A stretch of DNA of 64,000 nt, taken from contig NZ_JACIFY010000013.1 in assembly GCF_014197615.1 (NCBI RefSeq), forward strand, positions 1 to 64,000. The letters are read 5' to 3'. Shown here piece after piece: positions 60,056 to 64,000 of the stretch. Numbering within the stretch: the stretch's first letter is position 1; the number at the start of each line of letters is the position of its first letter. Source of the stretch: Rhizobium esperanzae. GTDB lineage: Bacteria; Pseudomonadota; Alphaproteobacteria; Rhizobiales; Rhizobiaceae. Under the pieces are notes generated by a model. It searched no databases and was not told the DNA's origin. It saw only the letters and a program-made list of their open reading frames with translations. The translations under genes and the position numbers were made by a program.

Positions 60056-60757
60056 TTGAACATATTGGGCCTGAGCAACGAGGAATGGACGGCGATCCTG
60101 CTCAGCCTGCGCGTCTCGATCGTCGCCATGCTGGCGAGCCTGCCTTTCGGCATTCTCGTTGCCCTGCTGCTCGCCCGCGGCCGCTTCTGGGGCAAGGCGG
60201 TGCTGAACGGCATTGTTCATCTGCCGCTGATCCTGCCTCCGGTCGTCACCGGTTTCCTTCTCCTCATCCTGTTCGGCCGCCGCGGCCCGATCGGCAGCCT
60301 GCTCGACCAGTATCTCGGCATCGTCCTTTCCTTCCGCTGGACGGGTGCAGCACTTGCCTGCGCCGTCATGGCCTTTCCGCTGATGGTGCGCAGCATCCGC
60401 CTGTCGATCGAAGCGGTCGACCGCAAGCTGGAGGAGGCGGCCGGAACGCTCGGCGCCGGTCCTGCCTGGGTCTTTTTGACGATCACCCTGCCGCTGATCT
60501 TGCCCGGCATCATCACCGGCATGATCCTGTCCTTCGCCAAGGCGATGGGAGAATTCGGCGCGACGATCACCTTCGTCTCCAATATCCCGGGCGAAACCCA
60601 GACGCTGTCGGCAGCGATCTACACCTTCACCCAGGTGCCGGGCGGCGATGCCGGCGCGCTGCGCCTGACGCTCGTCGCCATCATCATATCGATGGCAGCC
60701 CTGCTCGCCTCCGAATGCCTCGCCCGTCTCGCCGGCCGGAGGATCGATCCGGAATGA
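60056..60757 (+). CDS. modB: Molybdate ABC transporter permease
   Basis: The 233-residue permease starts with a family-like LGLSNEEWTAILLSLRVSIVAMLASLPFG and has about five TM segments. The EAA-type loop VDRKLEEAAGTLGAGPAWVFLTITLPLILPG and the downstream AMGEFGATITFVSN match ModB/CysT permeases. The start is TTG 60056, with GGAGA upstream at a rather long spacing; GTG 60026 is an in-frame alternative. The stop overlaps modC by four bases (ATGA). Confidence 0.93.
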   Translation: MNILGLSNEEWTAILLSLRVSIVAMLASLPFGILVALLLARGRFWGKAVLNGIVHLPLILPPVVTGFLLLILFGRRGPIGSLLDQYLGIVLSFRWTGAALACAVMAFPLMVRSIRLSIEAVDRKLEEAAGTLGAGPAWVFLTITLPLILPGIITGMILSFAKAMGEFGATITFVSNIPGETQTLSAAIYTFTQVPGGDAGALRLTLVAIIISMAALLASECLARLAGRRIDPE

Positions 60758-61821
60758 CGCTGATCGTCGAAGCAAAGCAGCGGCTTGGCACCTTTTCGCT
60801 GGACGCCGCTTTCACCTCCGAGCGCGGCGTCACCGCGCTGTTCGGCCGCTCCGGCTCCGGCAAGACCTCGCTGATCCGCATCATCGCCGGCCTCGCCCGC
60901 CCGGACGAGGGTCGCGTCGTCCTTGACGGCGAAGCCTTGACCGAAACCGCAGCCGGCACCTTTGTGCCGAAACATCGCCGCCGCTTCGGTTATGTCTTCC
61001 AGGAGGCCCGGCTCTTTCCGCATTTCAGCGTTCGCGCCAATCTCTCCTATGGCAGGTGGTTCGCGGCGAGAGCGGCACGCGGCGACAGCTTCGATCGCAT
61101 CGTCGACCTGCTCGGCATCGAGCCGCTGCTGGAGCGCAGCCCCGCAAAACTGTCCGGAGGCGAGAAGCAGCGCGTCGCCATCGGCCGCGCTCTGCTCTCC
61201 GCCCCGCGCCTGCTGTTGATGGATGAGCCGCTCGCCGCCCTCGACGAGGCCCGCAAGGCCGAGATCCTGCCTTATCTCGAGCGACTGCGCGACGAGACGG
61301 ATATCCCGATCGTCTATGTCAGCCATGCGATCGCCGAGGTGGCGCGGCTGGCAAACCAGGTGGTCGTGCTCAGCGACGGCAAGGTGGAAGCGACAGGCCC
61401 GGCCGTCGACATATTGAGCCGCCCCTCTGCGGCGGCCGACCGGAAAGAGGCGGGCGCGCTGCTGGAAGGCACGGTCGAAAGCTTCGACGCGCGTCATCGC
61501 CTGTCGACCGTCGCGCTGAAATCCTCCCGGCTGCATATTCCGAGCGCGGCACTCGCGCCCGGCAGACCGGTGCGCATCCGCATTCCGTCGCGCGACGTCA
61601 TGCTGGCGACGACAAGACCCGAGGGGCTGAGCGCGCTGAACATTCTCGAAGGCAGGATCGAAGCGATATTGTCGGACGAAGACGGAACGGTCGAAATCCG
61701 CATCGATTGCGGCGGCGATGCCATTCTTGCGCGCATCACCATGCTCTCCTGCGAGCGCCTCGATCTTCGCCCCGGCAAGACCGTCTTCGCCGTCATCAAG
61801 ACGGTTGCGCTCGAGGCCTGA
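60754..61821 (+). CDS. modC: Molybdate ABC transporter ATPase
   Basis: The 355-residue ATPase has Walker A GRSGSGKTS near residue 31, Q-loop VFQEARLFPHFSVRANLSYG, signature LSGGEKQRVAIGRALL, Walker B LLLMDEPLAALDEA and YVSHAIAEVARL. The C-terminal quarter (290-350: LSALNILEGRIEAIL...VFAVIKTVALEA) is the Mop/TOBE domain that senses molybdate. The start at 60754 overlaps the modB stop; the frame is open upstream but covers modB sequence in another frame. It is convergent with the modE-like gene, 11 bases away. Confidence 0.95.
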   Translation: MTLIVEAKQRLGTFSLDAAFTSERGVTALFGRSGSGKTSLIRIIAGLARPDEGRVVLDGEALTETAAGTFVPKHRRRFGYVFQEARLFPHFSVRANLSYGRWFAARAARGDSFDRIVDLLGIEPLLERSPAKLSGGEKQRVAIGRALLSAPRLLLMDEPLAALDEARKAEILPYLERLRDETDIPIVYVSHAIAEVARLANQVVVLSDGKVEATGPAVDILSRPSAAADRKEAGALLEGTVESFDARHRLSTVALKSSRLHIPSAALAPGRPVRIRIPSRDVMLATTRPEGLSALNILEGRIEAILSDEDGTVEIRIDCGGDAILARITMLSCERLDLRPGKTVFAVIKTVALEA

Positions 61822-61832
61822 TCGGCGCGTCC

Positions 61833-62192
61833 CTACAGGCTGCGTTTGGCTTCGAGCCAAGCGAGATCCTCGGCGAGGCTTTCGCGCATCGTCTGCTCCA
61901 TCCGGCGGAAACGCTCGAGCAATTCTTCGCCGAACGGCGTCAGTGCCGCGCCGCCGCCCTTCTGTCCGCCGCGCTGCGATTCCACCACCTGCTCCGAGAA
62001 CATCCGGTTCATCTCGCTGACCAGCAGCCATGCCCGCCGATAGGACATGTCCATCGCCCGCCCCGCCGCCGAGATCGATCCGGTCGCGCGGATATGTTCC
62101 AAGAGTTCCATCTTGCCGTGGCCGAGCCGATCTTCGTCCGGGAAGCTGATTCGCAGGACGGGCACGAGGTTTTTTGCGGCTGAGTCGGTCAT
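61833..62192 (-). CDS. modE: ModE-type DNA-binding protein without molybdate domain
   Basis: The 119-residue protein is the N-terminal winged-helix domain of ModE: MELLEHIRATGSISAAGRAMDMSYRRAWLLVSEMNRMF and the conserved LTPFGEELLERFRRME. The C-terminal Mop/TOBE pair that binds molybdate in E. coli ModE is missing, as in many alphaproteobacteria, so molybdate sensing must occur by another route or in the ATPase ModC. It likely regulates modABC through the Mo-box candidates. The start at 62192 is chosen because it is closest to the domain; ATG 62237 is an alternative. Neither has a strong ribosome-binding site. Confidence 0.87.
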   Translation of the reverse strand: MTDSAAKNLVPVLRISFPDEDRLGHGKMELLEHIRATGSISAAGRAMDMSYRRAWLLVSEMNRMFSEQVVESQRGGQKGGGAALTPFGEELLERFRRMEQTMRESLAEDLAWLEAKRSL

Positions 62193-62431
62193 TGAATCCG
62201 GAGATCGTGGAATTTGCCGCACTTTACGCTGCGGCATGGAAACTGTACACCGCCCGTACAAGCAGCCCGAGTGGCAATATTCTTCAAATCGGACGCCGGA
62301 TCGGATTTTCAGCCGTTCTGTATCTTAGCACGTCTTGAAACATTAATGGTTTGATGCCTATCTTAACCATGATCCGGTCTCGATCGGATCTCGTGTTGTG
62401 CATGGTTTGTCATTCCAGGAAAGGGAAAAAA

Positions 62432-62845
62432 CTGACAACAGTACACGCCAAGGGAAAAACGCTCGCCGTTATCCCGAAGAGTGCGGAACGTGGCGCCGAT
62501 GCCGCCGCCCGCGCCCTAGAAACCGTCCTCGCCAGCCTCGAGGACTCCAAAGCTGAAGATATCGTCACCATCGACATTGCCGGAAAATCGGCGCTGGGAG
62601 ACTATATGATCGTCGTCTCCGGGCGCTCGAACAGGCATGTCATGGCAATCTCGGATCATCTGCTCACCGACCTCAAGGACGACGGCCTCGGCACGGCCCG
62701 CGTCGAAGGCCAGGAAGGCGGCGATTGGGTGCTGATCGACACCGGTGACATTATCGTGCATGTGTTCCGCCCGGAAATCCGCGAGTTCTACAACATCGAA
62801 AAGATGTGGGCGGCTCCGGATATGGATGAAGAAACACGGCACTGA
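62432..62845 (+). CDS. rsfS: Ribosome silencing factor
   Basis: RsfS binds L14 and prevents subunit joining in slow growth. The protein of about 137 residues has the family core LETVLASLEDSKAEDIVTIDIAGKSALGDYMIVVSGRSNRHV and GQEGGDWVLIDTGDIIVHVFRPEIREFYNIEKMW. The start is uncertain. A CTG at 62432 is preceded by AGGAAAGGG at good spacing and gives the usual N-terminus (TTVHAKGK). ATG 62402 is in frame but has no ribosome-binding site and adds ten residues not typical of the family. rlmH and the envC-like gene follow on the same strand. Confidence 0.93.
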   Translation: MTTVHAKGKTLAVIPKSAERGADAAARALETVLASLEDSKAEDIVTIDIAGKSALGDYMIVVSGRSNRHVMAISDHLLTDLKDDGLGTARVEGQEGGDWVLIDTGDIIVHVFRPEIREFYNIEKMWAAPDMDEETRH

Positions 62846-62962
62846 CAGCCGGCCGGCATTTGTCCGGCGCCTGAAATGTGGCATTGGCTGGCCGGAAATG
62901 TTGAGAAGCCGGCCGGTGGCGCCTCGCGCGCCCGATGTGCCGCATCAGCGGGGAGCGGAAGA

Positions 62963-63445
62963 ATGCGCATTGGTCTTTTTGCGGTGGGACGGCTGAAATC
63001 CGGCCCCGAAAAGGATCTTGCGGCCCGCTATTTCGACCGTTTCGCCAAGGCCGGCCCCGCCGTCGGCCTCGAACTTGCCCGTGTCGCCGAAGTTGCCGAA
63101 AGCCGTGCCTCCAATGCGGAAACCCGCAAACGCGAGGAAGCGGCGCTGCTGTTGAAATCGCTTGCCGATGGCAGCATCCTCATTCTTCTCGACGAACGCG
63201 GCAAGGCGCTCGACAGCGAAGCCTTCGCAAACCTGCTCGGCTCCTATCGCGACCAGGGCAAACGCGAGCTGACCATCGCCATCGGCGGCGCCGACGGCCT
63301 CGATCCCTCCCTCTATGACCGCGCCGACGCCACGCTGTGCCTGGGCAAGATGACCTGGCCGCATCAGCTCGTGCGCACGCTGATCGCCGAACAGCTTTAT
63401 CGCGCCGTCACCATTCTGTCCGGTCACCCCTATCACCGCGTCTGA
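62963..63445 (+). CDS. rlmH: 23S rRNA (pseudouridine1915-N3)-methyltransferase
   Basis: RlmH is the SPOUT-class methyltransferase that acts on helix 69 pseudouridine 1915. The 160-residue protein starts MRIGLFAVGRLKSGPEKDL and has ILILLDERGKALDSEAFA, then the SAM-knot region ELTIAIGGADGLDPSLYDRAD and the C-terminal LGKMTWPHQLVRTLIAEQLYRA. It ends YHRV as usual. ATG 62963 follows GGGAGCGGAAG. It is downstream of rsfS in the family's usual order. Confidence 0.97.
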   Translation: MRIGLFAVGRLKSGPEKDLAARYFDRFAKAGPAVGLELARVAEVAESRASNAETRKREEAALLLKSLADGSILILLDERGKALDSEAFANLLGSYRDQGKRELTIAIGGADGLDPSLYDRADATLCLGKMTWPHQLVRTLIAEQLYRAVTILSGHPYHRV

Positions 63446-63563
63446 TGCGTCGCATTGTCACGCAGCCGTGTTGAGCCGCCGGCCCGTTCTGCTTCGAACG
63501 TTCTGGCAAAGCGTGTCAAATCAGCTTAGTCTCCGCGCGATTTGAGAAAGTGCCCGAACCCGC

Positions 63564-64000
63564 ATGACGACAACAGCAACCAGGCGACACCGCATCATCC
63601 TGCCGGCTATCGCGGCCGGTGTCGGTGTGGCGGTGATTGCCGTTTCGGCAAATCCCTTCACCGTTCGGGCGCAGGATGCCGCACCCGAGGCGGCGCAATC
63701 CGCGCCGCCTCAGGTGCCAGCCGCGCCGGCGCCGCCCGATCCGGCCGCCGAACTGGCCGTCAAACGCGACCAGACCCGCGCCGAACTCGAAACCCTGTCG
63801 AAGTCAATCAGCCTCTCCTCCGATAAGGTCAGTGCGCTTCAACAGAGCATCGCCGATCTCGACAAGAGCACGCAAAGCATCCGCCAGGCGCTGATCGAGT
63901 CGGCAGCCCGCCGCAAGACGCTCGACAGGCAGATCCTCGAAAGCGAGAAGAAGCTTGCCGATCTCGGCGTCAAGCAGGATGGCATCCGCCGCTCGCTGCA
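63564..64000 (+). CDS. EnvC-like murein hydrolase activator, N-terminal part (cut by window)
   Basis: The frame from ATG 63564 stays open to the window end (145 codons seen). It begins with a signal-type segment (HRIILPAIAAGVGVAVIAV) and a Pro-Ala-rich linker (residues 36-62). A long coiled coil with heptad spacing follows (AELETLSKSISLSSDKVSALQQSIADLDKSTQ). This is the N-terminal layout of EnvC, an M23-peptidase-like activator of amidases, whose LytM domain would lie beyond the window. The position after rlmH supports it. The identification rests on layout and context only. Confidence 0.72.
   Translation, partial: MTTTATRRHRIILPAIAAGVGVAVIAVSANPFTVRAQDAAPEAAQSAPPQVPAAPAPPDPAAELAVKRDQTRAELETLSKSISLSSDKVSALQQSIADLDKSTQSIRQALIESAARRKTLDRQILESEKKLADLGVKQDGIRRSL

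Noticed and set aside
1..64000. CRISPR array or prophage
   Set aside because: No regularly spaced identical repeats of 25-40 bases and no phage structural, integrase or terminase genes were seen.

Overview
The window is a GC-rich (about 60 %) chromosomal segment from an alphaproteobacterium of the Rhizobiaceae, most like Rhizobium (the R. etli / R. leguminosarum group). The evidence is the complete cyclic beta-1,2-glucan locus (ndvA, ndvB and an opgC-type modifier), a LuxR-solo gene of ExpR type next to pyc, the proB-proA-nadD / rsfS-rlmH-envC order, a three-hairpin anti-Shine-Dalgarno sRNA of the alpha-r14 type, and many short palindromic repeats of the kind seen in rhizobia.

Layout. 1-8.4 kb: rpmF, a GST and 2H-phosphoesterase pair, mtgA, ispA, hisC, ispG, then a DeoR regulator with an MFS transporter. 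8.5-12.7 kb: a DMT exporter, a polar amino acid ABC operon and an FMN reductase. 13-30.6 kb: pyc, an expR-like gene and the cyclic glucan genes (ndvA on +, opgC and ndvB on -), with an ORF-less group II intron between opgC and a VOC gene. 31-32.2 kb: a toxin-antitoxin pair and two small unlisted-type genes. 32.4-38.8 kb: a five-gene family-5 peptide ABC transporter behind an M19 dipeptidase. 39-42.7 kb: a CUT2 sugar (possibly inositol-type) ABC operon. 43-49.7 kb: metabolic and hypothetical genes, including galE overlapping a sulfatase/phosphonate-hydrolase gene. 49.9-51 kb: parDE, a broken vapB and tRNA-Ser(CGA). 51.3-58.5 kb: rplU-rpmA, two GNAT genes, an antisense EEP hydrolase, obgE-proB-proA-nadD. 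58.5-62.2 kb: the sRNA and modABC plus a short ModE. 62.4-64 kb: rsfS, rlmH and the start of an envC-like gene.

How it fits together. NdvB makes cyclic beta-1,2-glucan, NdvA exports it and the OpgC-type protein is expected to substitute it, so the 17.7-30.6 kb block is one osmoadaptation and symbiosis module, with a quorum-sensing regulator next door. The three ABC operons make this a nutrient-scavenging genome.

Most interesting points. (1) Two copies of a group IIC-like intron sit directly behind intrinsic terminators (rpmF and opgC). The complete copy carries no reverse transcriptase and appears to supply the stop codon of the neighbouring VOC gene. (2) A multi-hairpin sRNA exposes CCUCC-type loops downstream of nadD. 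(3) A family of intergenic hairpins keeps its loop while its stems covary. (4) Two unrelated ABC operons each carry a large palindromic repeat at exactly the binding-protein/permease junction. (5) A vapB remnant with a nonsense codon and a frameshift has no vapC beside it. Starts were chosen by ribosome-binding sites and overlap with neighbours. All functional calls come from reading motifs, not from database searches.
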